From contig CM121343.1 of the NCBI GenBank assembly GCA_051530055.1, positions 5,084,001 through 5,148,000 on the forward strand: 64,000 nucleotides of DNA. The letters are read 5' to 3'. The position numbers and the translations under genes were made by a program. The DNA is from Neoechinorhynchus agilis (Eukaryota > Acanthocephala). How positions within the stretch are numbered: position 1 is the stretch's first letter; every line of letters begins with the position of its first letter. Under the pieces are notes generated by a model that saw only the letters and a program-made list of their open reading frames with translations, was not told where the DNA came from and ran no database searches. This document shows, piece after piece, positions 34,046-46,264 of this stretch.

Positions 34046-34500
34046 TTCTCAATCGTACTTCACCGTCCCCAAGACGCTCGCTGCGTTTCCTCGCTGGATA
34101 GCCAAGGATATGTTCTGCACTAGGAACGAACGAGCCCTCCTGTCATTGGTCGAGTTGATCAGTCGATGCCCCAGTTCGAAAACAAAACTCCTCGCCGCAC
34201 GTCCGAAAGCTCCTAAGGTTTCCACTGCGAAGGGGACAAAATGATGAGAATTTGTAAAATCGGCGTATTTTGCAACCTTACGGAGCTCAGCTGCTGATGC
34301 GGCTCTCCCAGCCCCGGAGGATGCATCTCGCAGATTGTTGGCTGCAAGGGAGTCGACGCATGTTGCGTCCCATAGGAGAAATCTCCCCCTGCTCCAAGGA
34401 AAAACTGTAACTCCATCCGGCCTACGCCCATCAATCCTGCAGTGCTAGGCTCGAGGATATTCGGAGAGTTAGCCGTTTTCAAAGCGCGGCTCAGCAATGC
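34046..34500 (-). pseudogene. retroelement C-terminal region, longest copy
   Basis: Minus strand, frameshifted. First part reads RALKTANSPNILEP with, in a shifted frame, RPDGVTVFPWSRGRFLLWDATC, then YADFTNSHHFVPFAVETL, GAFGRAARSF and SFLVQNISLAIQRGNAASVL. RPD...WxxGRxLxWDxTC looks like a PD-(D/E)XK nuclease-type core at the end of an invertebrate retroelement polyprotein; that reading is an inference. Confidence 0.72.
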
Positions 34501-34780
34501 GTTTATTTCGGCGTGTCTAGCAAAACGGCCACTTGAGCGTTTACAGGCTAATCCGTGCCCTTGGCTAAGCTGCGTTATAGTGGCACCGCTAAATTAACTA
34601 GATTGAAAATATAAGAATCTCTGAGTCAATATACCAGAAAGAAATAGTGGAAATGGGGTTTTTGTGCATCAACGAACGATTTTTGCTCACTGGTCTTAAA
34701 GTGAATTAAAAATTATAATTATTGTCGTTTTCAAATGCAACCGTTTTTTGAACTACTAAGATAAAATCCATGAGTATGTG

Positions 34781-34937
34781 GCGATGGGGAAAAATTATAT
34801 ATCAAAGACTGACTTTAATTGAAATATTTCGTCCAATCACACTGGACTTCTTCACTGTGAATTATTGCTTGTCAGCGTTATTGGACGAAATATTTCAATT
34901 AAGGTCAGTCTTTGATATATAATTTTTCCCCAATCGC
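34781..34937. mobile_element. 157-bp foldback element
   Basis: Left arm GCGATGGGGAAAAATTATAT, right arm mirror ending TTTTTCCCCAATCGC; about 60-bp arms including TTGAAATATTTCGTCCAAT. Loop of about 45 bp. Confidence 0.9.
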
Positions 34938-35394
34938 GACATACTTCTTAGGTTTGAAGTCGACTGTGGACGAAAAGTCAAGTGGATGTCCATTTTGTGA
35001 TTAAATGTTTGAAAAAGGCATGGTTTCGCATTTCTCACGGCGTCCAACATAATTCAAAAGACGGATTTTGCATGCCTAAAGCTCGTATTTTTGCAAAATA
35101 AACAAGAATATTCCGTTTAAATAATTCTTTAGGTTTCTTCAATCCTATTACACTTTGCGTACGATAAATATAGAAATTTTGAAACGAATAAGATACAAAG
35201 ACCCATGGAGCTTCACTGAAATCAATTGTTGGTTTTTTTTTCTGACGGAAAAATTTATTCAATTCGATATTTGAGCCCATTTAGTTCGTTGCGGGACAAC
35301 ATTGATAAACACACACACACATCCGAAATATCGAATTCAAAAGATTACTTAAAAAATTGGGTTCTTGAAAATAGCCGTTATCTTTTTAGAAAAC

Positions 35395-35907
35395 ATGGCA
35401 CCGTTTCCTCTTATAAAACTAGGAGCAATATTCGCAAAACAAATCAGCAAGCCAATCGCGAATATGGTAAAAGACAAAGCAACACGGTCACCGCAATTCA
35501 GGAAATATGCGTGTATTGGTCCTGCCCAATGTACGTTAGTGAAGCTTTGCCTCATCTAATTTTGATGGCAACCACTGCTACTTTTATTAGTTTATCACTG
35601 GATTGACGTTAAAGTACGCATGAGAGCGCTGGGTCTCCACAAAGGATTTGAACGAGATGGAAAAGTGAAACCTTTGAGCGAGGAAGCAGCAGTACAACTC
35701 TCTGCTGATTTGTTGGGAGAATCGGTCGTTCTTCTCATTGCTGTCCTTACTCTATATTTGGAATATTCAAGGAGGTCCAGAAACGAAGCAGAGAAAGTGG
35801 ACGAAACTGACAAAATATTCAGGCGTTTAGAATCTCACATGGTTAGACTACTTAGTGACGTAAATCAGATTGACAAACGGCTATGCGATCTGGAATCTAG
35901 ATCATAA
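35395..35907 (+). CDS. OPA3: OPA3-like mitochondrial protein
   Basis: Two exons, 35395-35530 and 35591-35907, GT-AG intron of 60 nt; 150 residues (human 179). Conserved pieces: PLIKLGAIFAKQISKPIAN, FRKYACIGPAQFYHWIDVKV (joint spans the intron), GFERDGKVKPLSEEAA and ELLGESVVLL-like SADLLGESVVLLIAVLTLYLEY, a membrane segment, then a coiled-coil tail. OPA3 sits in mitochondrial membranes and affects their shape. A TTTTTAG acceptor lies 5 nt before the ATG. Confidence 0.92.
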
Positions 35908-36515
35908 TAATTTGATTGTTTACAGTGGCCTTGGTCTTTTGAAATTAACGTGATTTCCGAACCGTTGCTACAAAAGAGTATCTATCCTTTGCAGGATTGA
36001 TTAAGAGCCATGAAAGTCTTATAACAAAGAGAACTTTGAATTTGATCCTTAATTCTCGAAATTACGGGCATCAGGGGTTGCTCATCCGCGTGAAGAGATG
36101 CCAGCGCTTAAATCACTAAAAATTGGAGGGAAAATTTGAATTTAACTTCGTTCTATGATTATTAGACAGGCCTTACATAAGTACTCATTGAAGCATTAGT
36201 GAAGCTAAGAAACGAATTCACAAATATTGACCACTGGACATTAGAGAGAAACCTTCTCATTTTGTCATCAGTTCAAAAACACTCAAATTCCGAGCTTTAC
36301 AAATATAGAGATTTAATTGTTCATTTTTTATAACTTTGAAAATTACGAATATTTCAAAACTCTGGGTCGATCCATTTAAACCTAATTTCTGTGCTAAAAT
36401 CCATTTTGTTGAAGGCAACGGGTCATTTGCGTTTTAAGTAGAAATTAAAACTGATGGCTCGATCGCGGCTTCTTCTTCTGACATATTCACCATTTTAAAC
36501 TTACTAAAATGAACT
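35908..36515. other. intergenic, no gene seen
   Basis: OPA3 3' flank; no frame or repeat recognised. Confidence 0.5.
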
Positions 36516-36620
36516 GGAATTATTGTTTAGAACTCTAAAACGCGCGGTAAATGATTATTTCGATTAAAAGACGTTCTGCGAACCTCACCGTGAGTTCACC
36601 ATCAGTTAGTAATAGATGCT
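36516..36620. mobile_element. partial copy of the AATTATTGTTTAG MITE family
   Basis: Left end GGAATTATTGTTTAGAA, then GCGGTAAATGATTATTTCGA, GACGTTCTGCGAACCTCACC and GAGTTCACCATCAGTTAG, matching 46265-46360; the right arm is missing. Confidence 0.75.
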
Positions 36621-36834
36621 TTCGTTATTTATTATCAAGGCCTCATACACTTGTTGGTCTGTGACATCTTCTTTTGAGAGTTTCGGCTATATTCCTTTGG
36701 AGTCTTTTCGACTAACTTGCACACAACGGAGGCACTCAGCCGCACTCGAAGGAACAGGGCCAACCCCCTTTGGGGCCGATGGGTAATCTCAAAACCTGAC
36801 CCCACCCCTTCCAGCAGCCTCGCACAACCGTGGA

Positions 36835-36905
36835 ACCCAGCGACCGGTGGTGTTGAACCATCGACATATCGAGCGCATTATGAACGCGCACACCACACGG
36901 CCACT
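36835..36905 (-). repeat. tRNA-like SINE head
   Basis: Minus strand: GTGGCCGTGTGGTGTGC resembles an A box, the loop GCGTTCATAATGCGC gives a CAT anticodon on a GCGC stem, and GATGGTTCAACACCACC resembles a T arm with B box. GC-rich sequence continues to about 36725, as a SINE body would. I do not call it a working tRNA because the acceptor stem does not close. Confidence 0.5.
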
Positions 36906-37842
36906 GGGCCCCACTTTCGTTAGACATCTTCAAAACTCGCAAATTAAGTGTTTTGATGTAGAATAGCAGCGACCTTTCAACGTACAAACACTTTTTAGAA
37001 CGTGTTAATGTTTTAACTATTGTAGAACAAGCGATATGAAAACACGTTTATTTGTTACTTAACAAGAATGGGACCCATGCACCGTTGGGGTCTCCTCATA
37101 AACATTCGAGTTCAGAGTTGTTTAAAAAATGCGATTGTTGATTATTGAGTATATTACTGTTTTGGTCGAGTGGGATCCGTTCGGGCGGGGATGGGCGGTT
37201 ACTATTTGTTGGAAAGTCTGTGAGGTTGGCTTTTCCTCCGGTTCATTTCAAGTTATGATATCCGAGAGAAGATTGGGTAGTATTGAAAAAGGAGCGCAGG
37301 TATAGAGAGCTCTCGAACCTTTTACATCATCGGGCTAAACATTGATTATATCAAATAAGAAATGTAAAAAGCTAATCATTTTGCCAACACTCAAAAAACA
37401 AAAATATGTAATCAGACCGCCATAAATCCAGTTTAAAACCTTATTAAATCGCACAATATCGAAGGGGCAAAAACGGTAGATTAAAATCCATTAAAAGTTT
37501 GGATGTAAATCGTCTTCATTAAAATAATGGCATACAATTGTCTGATAAATGCGATCGGCATGCGATGTCAATTGACGAATAAAGGTAATTCTGCGCTCGT
37601 CTCCTATATGCAAGCGCACGAAAACAATAGTTTTCGGCAGTATTTGGAGCAGTTAACACAAAAACCAAGGTAGCATCGATCGGCCACTTCGAGGTGCACT
37701 CATCCAAGAGCGTAAATCCAGTAATTGACAGAATATCCATTTTTAGGAAACTAAAAAGATGTTCTTTATCGAGCGACGGTTTATAGAAATCATTTAAGCC
37801 CACAATCTTCATTTCTCGACAATTAACACACTCACCACCTCC
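36906..37842. other. intergenic, no gene supported
   Basis: A 97-codon minus frame at 37519-37812 has no recognisable domain. Confidence 0.4.
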
Positions 37843-38000
37843 CGCCGAATTCCAGCTTTTGTCCTTCCTCGACCGTCGCCATCACGCTGGCAGCATTGCC
37901 TCGTTGTACTGCCAGCGAGATATTTTGTCGAAGGAATACGCCTGCTCTTGAGTCTTCGGTTGCCTCTCTCAATTTCTTCGAGAGATCCCCACAAACACCA
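37843..38000 (-). pseudogene. retroelement C-terminal fragment
   Basis: Minus strand: GDLSKKLREATEDSRAGVFL, then QNISLAVQRGNAASVMATV and EEGQKLEFGG. Same family as the other fragments. Confidence 0.7.
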
Positions 38001-38097
38001 GGAAAATTTGATTTACCATCGAAAATATAACGGAAACGTCCGCTTGGGCTTAATTTAGAATTATTGTCTAGATTCTTCATTTTTATCATTAAAAATG

Positions 38098-38164
38098 TTC
38101 ATCATCAGTTTGTTAATTATTTGATAGACGTTCATGATCACAAACTTCTAAACAATAATTCTGC
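38098..38164. mobile_element. partial MITE, right end
   Basis: GTTCATCATCAGTTTGTTA and the terminal CTAAACAATAATTCT match the family at 48824-48953. Confidence 0.6.
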
Positions 38165-38816
38165 AACTGATTTCCAAGTCTTTAATCTCATGATTTCGAA
38201 ACAAAGCGGATTGATTATGCAAAAGCGACTGTGATATTTCAGATGCATTTCCCCGGATTCTCCCTTGCAGCCAGGGCAATTTTTGGTATTTAAAAGAATC
38301 ATCAACGAATTCTGTGTGCATTTGCGTCAAAGTGAGCCAAACCTACCGTCACTCGGTATTTCGCTGACTTGAACAAATACTAAAAATACGTTTGGGGATG
38401 ACGCCATTGTGGTGTTTAAACCATAACTCACTGAGTGAAATCGTTTAGGTTAGAGACCGATTTACGACGAGTATTTGTGAATAGTGTCCAGATTCATTGA
38501 ATTTCGACACCTTTTTATTATTGGCGATTCCAGTAATGGCTTTAATTGACCTCGTAAGCGAATCCTTTGACGTATCCGACAGAATGCGAAAGAAGTAATA
38601 ACTAAGCAAACGGATGACTGGTCGCGATCTTTATGAGCGTTAATTCCTTTTATTTGGGTGAGGATTACACTCGATGTTTGTTTACTTTGTTTTCCTTAAA
38701 GCCGGTTTCCTTCTTGTTTAGAGGGGAGCAAATATCGTAAAGTCCAATGTCAGAATCATTTTCCTGTGATTTGTTTGAACACGTATTTTATCTATATTCT
38801 AGAATCAGGGATAATC
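38165..38816. other. 5' flank of the GCK-III kinase
   Basis: No gene seen. Ends with a pyrimidine-rich tract and ATTCTAG (to 38802), 14 nt before the ATG. Confidence 0.45.
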
Positions 38817-40091
38817 ATGAAGTTTCCAATCGATTCTCGGATGTTGACAAAGTCCGATCTTGATGACTTGTTCATCTTACACGAGAGAGTGGGTCGAGGT
38901 TCATTTGGTGAAGTGTACAAGGCACTTTCGCGTGAAACGAACGAATTGTATGCGGTGAAGATAATCGACTTGGAAGATTCTCCGGATGAAATTGAAGATA
39001 TTCAGCAAGAAATACAAGTCCTGTCGCAATGTAACAGTCCTTATATAACAAAGTATTACGGTAGCTGCGTGAAGGAAACTCGCTTGTGGATAGTAATGGA
39101 ATACCTGGGTGGTGGAAGTGCTTTAGATTTGATGAAACCTGGTCCAATCGCTGAGGGTTATATTGCGATAATCCTTCATGAGGTCTTGAAAGGCCTTGAA
39201 TATCTACACTCAGAGAAAAAAGTTCATAGAGACGTTAAAGCGGCCAACATTTTGCTAAGTGAAACGGGAGAAGTACGATTAGCCGATTTTGGTGTTGCCA
39301 AACAACTTCGGGACTCCGTGCAACGAGGGTTTACTTTTGTTGGCACTCCATTTTGGATGGCTCCTGAAGTTATAAAGCAAGAGGGATGTGATTTTGCTGC
39401 TGATGTTTGGTCGTTAGGCATCACAGCGATTGAATTAGCAAAAGGTGAACCACCGTTCAGCAATGTACATCCAATGCGGGCTTTAATTCAAATTCCAAAA
39501 AATCCTCCCCCTCAACTGTCTGGTGCGTTCTCTAAAGCTTTTAAGGACTTTGTTGATATTTGCTTACGTAAAGATCCAGAAAAGCGGCCAACCGCGAAGG
39601 AGCTACTAAAGCACAAATTTATCAGATCCGCGAGGAAAGCATCTTACCTTATTGAACTAATTGAACGGTATAGGAATTGGCGTTTACGCAACGAAAATGA
39701 CGATGATCAGTATGTTTCCGAAGGGTTCACGAATGAGGAATTCGCCACTGTAAAATCAGTTGCTTCATTACGTTGGGATTATCCTACAGTATGTAAAAGA
39801 CCCAATGCGAATAGTATAACGTCGTCATCGACAGATACCGATTGCACAAATGATCCCTCGAGCCAATCAAATTCACAACCGACTCGTCCTACTAGTCTAT
39901 ATTCAACTGCTTTTTCTCGAATAATGGATATAAAGAACGTCTCGAATGATACGGTAGTACCAAACAGGCCTTACATATGTCTATCGTCCTTAAAGTATTC
40001 CGTTGGGCATTGCCTAAAGTATACAATTATTCCAAGTGGAGATTATTTGTCCCCCTTTACGATCGGTAATCACAAGTATCTTGATCTTTGA
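38817..40091 (+). CDS. STK24: GCK-III (MST3/STK25/MST4-type) Ser/Thr kinase
   Basis: Intronless, 424 residues from the ATG at 38817 (an upstream in-frame GTG is not used). Kinase domain from residue about 20: [84 protein letters not shown]. The wording and the [12 protein letters not shown] segment after the kinase are those of the GCK-III group, which works with MO25 and striatin/STRIPAK complexes in polarity and Golgi positioning. One kinase stands for the vertebrate trio, so a one-to-one symbol is approximate. The last 130 residues are Ser/Thr-rich and not conserved. An acceptor-like TCTAG lies shortly upstream. Confidence 0.93.
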   Translation: MKFPIDSRMLTKSDLDDLFILHERVGRGSFGEVYKALSRETNELYAVKIIDLEDSPDEIEDIQQEIQVLSQCNSPYITKYYGSCVKETRLWIVMEYLGGGSALDLMKPGPIAEGYIAIILHEVLKGLEYLHSEKKVHRDVKAANILLSETGEVRLADFGVAKQLRDSVQRGFTFVGTPFWMAPEVIKQEGCDFAADVWSLGITAIELAKGEPPFSNVHPMRALIQIPKNPPPQLSGAFSKAFKDFVDICLRKDPEKRPTAKELLKHKFIRSARKASYLIELIERYRNWRLRNENDDDQYVSEGFTNEEFATVKSVASLRWDYPTVCKRPNANSITSSSTDTDCTNDPSSQSNSQPTRPTSLYSTAFSRIMDIKNVSNDTVVPNRPYICLSSLKYSVGHCLKYTIIPSGDYLSPFTIGNHKYLDL

Positions 40092-40524
40092 CGTTAAGAT
40101 GTACAATCAATCATTACTGTCTTTATAGCAGGCCAAAATTAACGAACAATTTTTGTTGATTTTGTAAAAATTAAAGTCATCAAGAGTTAAACATCATAGT
40201 GACCAGGATGAATTTTGTTGTGTTTGTAGATAATTTTAGACAAACAATCGTAAGCTCTGTAGTCGTTAAATTTGCAAGAGAATTTCATCAACAAATTGAA
40301 CATTTCCGTCATCTTTACGGAGAGGGAAATTGCAGCGGATCCGAATCACGTTTCTAAAACTTCTTATATTTAAAAGAAAAATGAATGCAGACAGGTTTGT
40401 ACTTAACCTTTAAACCCCCAATTGATGGGCAATACCCGATGGATAAATATTTTATTAATTATCAAATTATTCTCCGTTTTCGGTTCTCTAAGGACGCGCA
40501 GTCTTAGAAAGCAGTTCTCCACAG
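40092..40524. other. short intergenic stretch
   Basis: 3' flank of the kinase; nothing else supported. Confidence 0.4.
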
Positions 40525-40863
40525 GTGCTGCCACCTATCAGTTCATGTTTGACGCAAACAATATTGCCGATACTTAATCGATTCAAGTTTCGTTGCAGTA
40601 GTGGAAATGTGAACGACAATAATGGTGCAAATGTTGGTGACCGAAAAGATACTGAAACGACAGATAGTGCCGGAGATGGCGATGTTGATTTTATGAGTAA
40701 AATCGAAGGAGTTAGTCGGCTTGCTAATACGTTTAACACAGTTGAGCGGAACAATCCAGGATTCTCTCACTCTTTTGTAACCAATATTCTTCGGAAATAT
40801 AACATAGAATCTTTCTCGACACACTTACAGGAGTCTGATTTGCTACAAAGAAATGATCAATGA
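40525..40863 (+). CDS. hypothetical small protein, start unresolved
   Basis: Not recognised. The frame gives an Arg/Leu-rich lead (ILPILNRFKFRCSSGNV) that looks like a mitochondrial presequence, an Asn/Asp/Gly linker, and a helical-looking end (FMSKIEGVSRLANTFN, SFVTNILRKYNIESFSTHLQ). No in-frame ATG precedes the lead, so an upstream exon or a splice is needed; an alternative frame just upstream reads RTRSLRKQFSTG. AATAAA near 40963. Confidence 0.45.
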   Translation: MLPPISSCLTQTILPILNRFKFRCSSGNVNDNNGANVGDRKDTETTDSAGDGDVDFMSKIEGVSRLANTFNTVERNNPGFSHSFVTNILRKYNIESFSTHLQESDLLQRNDQ

Positions 40864-41107
40864 ATGCGCAAGTTGTTTGAGTGTCAACAGATTGCAGAAT
40901 ATAGACGAAAGTGAGAAATGTATCTGTGTTAAATTTATGCTCTCTTTATTGATAACAAATGCAATAAATTCGTGACTTTACAAAAGGAACGCCAATTCGT
41001 TAGATAACCCCCTAAACAGATTATTCACTCTTATCAGATATTTTTGTCCGATCGATTTTGATTTATTATATACATATAAAAAACAATAACGAAACCTATG
41101 TTTTCCA

Positions 41108-41528
41108 GCTGCGGACCGATTTAAGTGACTACAACAACATCAGTACTCAACTCCTCCTAAACCCCGAGATGGATCAAGGATTGCTTGGATAATTTTGTTC
41201 ACCTCGTGTGACAATGAACGTTCAACTCGACGTTTCGTTTAATTCAAAAAGACCCATTCGTAAAATCCCTAAGCTATGTGCACTTATTCACCTTCAGATC
41301 TTACTAAACTCTACTTCAAAAACTACGCTTTCTCTCAAAAAAGAAAGGAGAATGCAAAAACTACAACATCAAAAAGTATTTTCCAATTTAGTTCCACTTG
41401 ATGATAGTTTTGTTGATGTTAAGCGAAAAGACTATTTTCTCAAAATGCTTCAAGATATTCTCGGACTTTATCACGAAAGGTCACATTTCGAATGGGAATG
41501 CCACCGACTTTCACTGAATCTGAATTAG
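41108..41528 (+). CDS. hypothetical protein, possibly two exons
   Basis: Not recognised. After TTTTCCAG at 41107 a frame reads LRTDLSDYNNISTQLLLNPE to a TAA, and in the same frame an ATG at 41214 opens 104 codons, Lys/Leu-rich, ending LYHERSHFEWECHRLSLNLN. Whether the stop is removed by splicing or the second part stands alone is not clear. Confidence 0.35.
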
Positions 41529-42229
41529 GCGTTAAACCCGCCATCCCATGTTTAGCGCCCCTAAATGACGTTGATTACTTTCTTATTGGTTACATTTTTT
41601 CTAGTTCAGCGAATCCCTGTACGATTACAATCTGACATTTTGTCAAAAATGGGCTTGATGGGTACACTCTAAATTCCAATGCGTTTTCGAGCCTAGAATA
41701 CCTAATGTGTACAGCGACTCACGTGCAAAATGAATGCAAATCCAAGAGAATAATCAACAATCATCCTGCTATTTCACTGGTTTGATCATTCTCTAAGAAA
41801 TATTTTAATTAGGCTCTCCATAGGAACAGGAGGGAATCCGAGAAATTAGCCATTGGCAAAATGTATGGGAGACTAATCAACTTCTCAGCGGAGGACCCTA
41901 ATGAGGCGGAGCTCAAAAGAGCTCTTGCTGATGTGGATAATTAATACGATGTCGAGTCCACCCATTTCCACATTTCAGATTTGATGGATAACTTCAATAA
42001 ACAAATTGCATGCTCGAAAGATAGATGCAAAAGGAATATTTCTCCTTTCTCCAAATATATAGATCGTTTATATCTTAAACGCAGTAAACCATGAAATCAA
42101 CATAAAACGATCTCACTTGATTAAATTTTAGCTTCTCAGCATGCAATGTTGCCTTAGAATATTATAAGCCATAAGATCATTCACACCACCGCCCCTCTGG
42201 ATCACTCAGCTGCCGTCCTGGTGTAACGG
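41529..42229. other. intergenic, no gene seen
   Basis: No frame or repeat recognised. Confidence 0.4.
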
Positions 42230-42610
42230 TCGAAAAGACGGATGCAGAGTCGCAAGTGCTGCAGAATCAGAATTATGTTTCACAGGAGGAATGCTCCTGA
42301 TCTCGGATCGCCAATGATTCGTCTCAATCTCTTAGACAATTGATTTCTTAGACAATTGATTGACCACGTCCTGCGCCGCGGTACCAAACGACCCGAGTGT
42401 CTCGACGCCAAAGGAAACGAAATAATGATTTCGACTCAGGTCCCTGTATTTTGTCATTTTGCGTTCCTCAGCGACGGTTGTTGCTCCCCCCGGTTTAATA
42501 GTAGCATGCGCCGTCCGATATCTTCCCGTCATCTCGGCTAAAACCGACCAACTCAAGGAGAGATGGAATGTCGTTATCAAAGCCTTCACTTATTAGAGTA
42601 TTCACCATGC
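42230..42610 (-). pseudogene. retroelement C-terminal region
   Basis: Minus strand: IPSLLELVGFSRDDGKISDG, then in a shifted frame MTKYRDLSRNHYFVSFGVET and LGSFGTAAQDVVNQLSK. The 3' part (42228-42370) also matches 50150-50275 at the DNA level, including GGAGGAATGCTCCTGATCT. A minus frame continuing to 42830 may be more of the same element. Confidence 0.7.
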
Positions 42611-42830
42611 TGTGGTGATTGTGCCGGGCCACTCTTCTAATAAACTGCTCCAAATAAACAAACTTCAATGTCCGTCCATACCATCTACTTGCTAACTCTA
42701 CCAAATTTTTGCGAGACCAATATAATTGAATGGCGGATGTTTGATTTGGACGCCCGAATAAAAAAGGGCATCTTTTAGAAAATGCCCGCGCTTGATCCAA
42801 ATCTAACTGCGCAGATTCCGTTTTTAGCAC

Positions 42831-43716
42831 TTATTGGCGATACGAATAGACTAAAAAATATGAGATCAATTCGACACTTAGCCTCACTCCTTCTGCCTGA
42901 TCAACTTACTACAATGCCTATTAAATCTTTTGAAGAGTAACTGATGTGTGATTGTTTATTTTTTGTTCCATTGAGCCTTCCCTGATCGTCTCTAAAGCTA
43001 AGAAGTGCAAAGAGAATTTCAAGATTCTGCCTGGTTAAGGTTTTGAGGCGCAGTCTTAACATTGAGTGTTTGCAATACTTAATAACTTACCTTAAGCTGT
43101 GAAGATCCACACTATCCGTCAACGTCACTCCAAATCCACTTTACTCCGAGAAAAAAGTTGTCGACTATATAAAAGTATATCCTCTTGTCGCGGAAGATCA
43201 AAATACAAAAATTTCCATCATGAGTACCAATTTAGAAGCTTCTGATACTCATCTCGATCATGATCAAGTGTTTGCATCTAACGCGAATGCAATAAGGACG
43301 AAAGTCGTTCAATTTGTGAACGTTTTCATCTTTAAAACATTAGTGTGCTGAGAAGGACAATATTATTCGATATCGTTGTTCCAATAAACTACTCAGGCGA
43401 CCGAATGAGTCGATTGCGTTCATAGAGAGCAAGTCCTACAGTTGTTAAAGTTACCTAAGAATCCAGAATATCGATTTAGCAAATCATTGTCCCTATGCCG
43501 ATTGTTTCATTTAATAGCGGAAATAAGATTTTTTTTGGAAACGAGTGTTGAATGACCTAACACAACGAATTTAGACAATAAAGATGATGAATCCTTGCTC
43601 TAGATTTATCACCACGATAACGAGAGGTCTTCATTAAAAAAAAGTCAGAATATGATCGTTTAGAGGAAAAAGGTCGTTTGTCAACATAATATTTAATATC
43701 GTTTGTACACATTCAT
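42831..43716. other. intergenic, no gene seen
   Basis: Lies beyond the beta-TrCP stop; includes its 3' UTR. Confidence 0.45.
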
Positions 43717-45409
43717 TCAATGATCGAAATCAATAAAAGCGATAGAATCATCATGAGCTCCACTGATAATGAGTTTATGATCGAATTGAACACGAAAAAT
43801 TCGTCCAGCGTGAATTTGGTTGCTAATGAGGCAGCATTGCTCATCGTCGTAAGGCGTATCCGTGTTCAAAGCCTTTTCAATATCCCACACCTTCATGATT
43901 CCATCGTAGGCACCGGATATAATTCGACGATGATCAAATCTTATACAGCGAACTAGATCGGTATGTCCTTCGAGACTACGAAGGCAAACCCCTGATAATA
44001 CACTCCAAATCCTAATGGTATTATCAGAAGAACCACTAACGATAAGATCTCCTCTAAACTGAAAGCACGCGATTCCACGCCTATGGCCAAGTAGAGTCCG
44101 CGAACATTCAAGAGATTTGGCATCCCAGACCCGAATGGTCCTGTCACCAGAAGCACTCACAATGAATCGATCGTCGAAGTCGACAACATTGACAGCAGCG
44201 TGATGTCCATGTAGACTATGTGTATCTTGGATGAAATCGTGTGTGTCGAAGTTCAGTTCGAATGTGGCAATTGAACGATCCTTTGATCCCGAAACTAGTC
44301 TCTTACCGTTAAATCTGACATGAAGGACGGCTTCCGAATGATGGAATATGGTTAATAGGTGACGCTGTTCTGATAGAGACCAAATTCTAACTGTGGCATC
44401 CGAGGAACCGGTCACTAAGTAATCTCCACAATATTGAAGGCACAAAACTGATCCCGTGTGTCCGGTTAACGAATAATCGTAATAGGCCGTGTTAAGACCG
44501 GTATCTTCTTCTCTTCCTCGCTTCCACACTTTCACCGTTTTATCTCTTAGTCCAGAAACAATTTTTTCGTCGTCATACTGTAGACAGTACACTCCTTTAC
44601 TTTGGTCGCTGTGACACTCAATGCGACTTAGCTTATATTTCCCAGACGCCCAGTTCTTATCAAGTCGCTCTAATCGCCTCAATGCACTTCCGTTGGACAG
44701 AGGACCATAAATATACCGACAAATGGCGACTAAGGGTAAACACATATTTTGACCATTTTAAAACCTTTCAAAATTCATAATTAAACCTAGACAGTGTTTT
44801 CTATTAGACGCGACATCAAATGCTGTAAAAATATGAATCGTTAAAAAATAAAAGCGCTTCTTTGATTCCATGGATAAAGTCGAGTTTTCTACTACAAGCT
44901 CAAAATCGGTTGATGAACTTCTACGACCCCATAATTGGGTAAGTTTTAGATTAAAATTAGGGACCTCTGTCTTAAATGAACTTATAATCTTGGCAATTAT
45001 TAAAGTCGAGATCCTGTGTAACAACACTGCAAAAGACATCATCTTCATCCATTCGTTTGACCAGAAATTCTTTCCAAAGATCATTGTAATCAATAGCACA
45101 ACGCCATGGAATACTGACCTGTTGAGCAGCGAATAGAGACTGTGGATCTAGATTAGAGAATATATCATGAACAAGATGTCCTAATCCTTTGTTTGAGAGT
45201 TCCGTAATGACATCAGTTCGAAGTTTTGGCTCCAAATAAGAGTGAATTGCGATTTCTTGTCGGTGATCAAGGCATTGGATAAGCATTTCAATAATTTCGG
45301 TCTGCTTAGAAGACGGAGTGCATTTGAAGTACGAGATGAAACTGGATATCTGTTTATCCGTTAATGACCGAAGTGATCCATCCTGGTTGTTGCAGACCAA
45401 TGAGTCCAT
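43717..45409 (-). CDS. BTRC: beta-TrCP/Slimb, F-box WD40 ubiquitin-ligase subunit
   Basis: Three exons with GT-AG introns: 45409-45038, 44964-44787, 44729-43717; 520 residues. The N-terminal D domain and F-box region read LEPKLRTDVITEL, LGHLVHDIFSNLDPQSLFAA and NDLWKEFL. The C-terminal part is seven WD40 repeats starting KGVYCLQYDDEKIVSGLRD, with GHTGSVLCLQY, SKDRSIATFEL, AAVNVVDFDDRFIVSASGDRT, RGIACFQFRGDLIVSGSSDN and LVRCIRFDHRRIISGAYDG. This is the substrate-recognition subunit of SCF ligases that bind DSGxxS phosphodegrons. Vertebrates have BTRC and FBXW11; one gene here. The 59-residue stretch of exon 2 is poorly conserved. The ATG directly follows TTTTCAG. Confidence 0.94.
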
Positions 45410-46264
45410 CTGAAAACGCGATTCAAACGCTGGTCATTTCTTTAATATTTTCACAGTCAAGCGTTCCAGAGGAGAGCAACACGTTTATTCTACGTGCAGC
45501 AACCCAAAGCCACCGGTGGTATTCGTCAGAAATATAGAAAAAAATCCTTTCGCTGTGCGCGTGGGAGATAAAAAAAACGCACACTTAGTCACAGACCACC
45601 CAGAAGCGCAATATGACGTAACGATAGATTTAACGAGTGCCCAATAAAATGCGATTACCAGCTGAAAATGAACGACAACTGCAAACACATCAAAAAAAAG
45701 ATGAAACCACGCACATCGACGAACGCGCGCACATATGCACACTGCAATAAATTGCGTATACGAGCGCGTACACTGTCGGGAAGGGCAATTCGTTTGCAGA
45801 CTCGAAAAAAGGGCGTTGATTCCGTCCATTGTGTAGCAGTAGTAGGCATCCGAGTATAAAACACTAATTCCATAGAGGTCACCACTAATCTCGTCTCCTC
45901 TATACAAACGCCAAGTAATCCGTTTCTAAATTTAAACTAGTTTACCAACAACGACAAAAAATACTCCCCACCTTAACCACAGTCTACGTCATCAACCTTG
46001 GAGCATCTACGAAAGAATCCAACACTTGGGAGAATGTTCGGTTAACAAATAGGCATGTATCAAAGAAAAACAACGTCAACAAAAACGCTAATGAGCCAGA
46101 GGGTAGATGTGAGTTTTTATTTATGTACCTTCATCAAATCAGGATTCACAATTTCATATTCTTCCAGATACAATGATGTCATTAGAAAGCTAAACCTGAA
46201 TTCAAGCTGAAACGCAAGCTTAGAAACATTCGTGAATATCCGACGGTGCTTTTTAAAAGCGAAT
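45410..46264. other. intergenic between beta-TrCP and MCM3
   Basis: Contains the beta-TrCP promoter. Overlapping frames on both strands at 45485-45907 are Cys/Tyr-rich and look like chance. Confidence 0.45.

Noticed and set aside
40488-40824. Minus-strand frames of 88 and 93 codons
   Set aside because: The plus frame over the same DNA has more protein-like acidic composition and a downstream AATAAA.
45485-45907. 140-codon minus-strand frame with many Cys and aromatic residues
   Set aside because: No start context or domain, frames open on both strands, located in the beta-TrCP promoter region.
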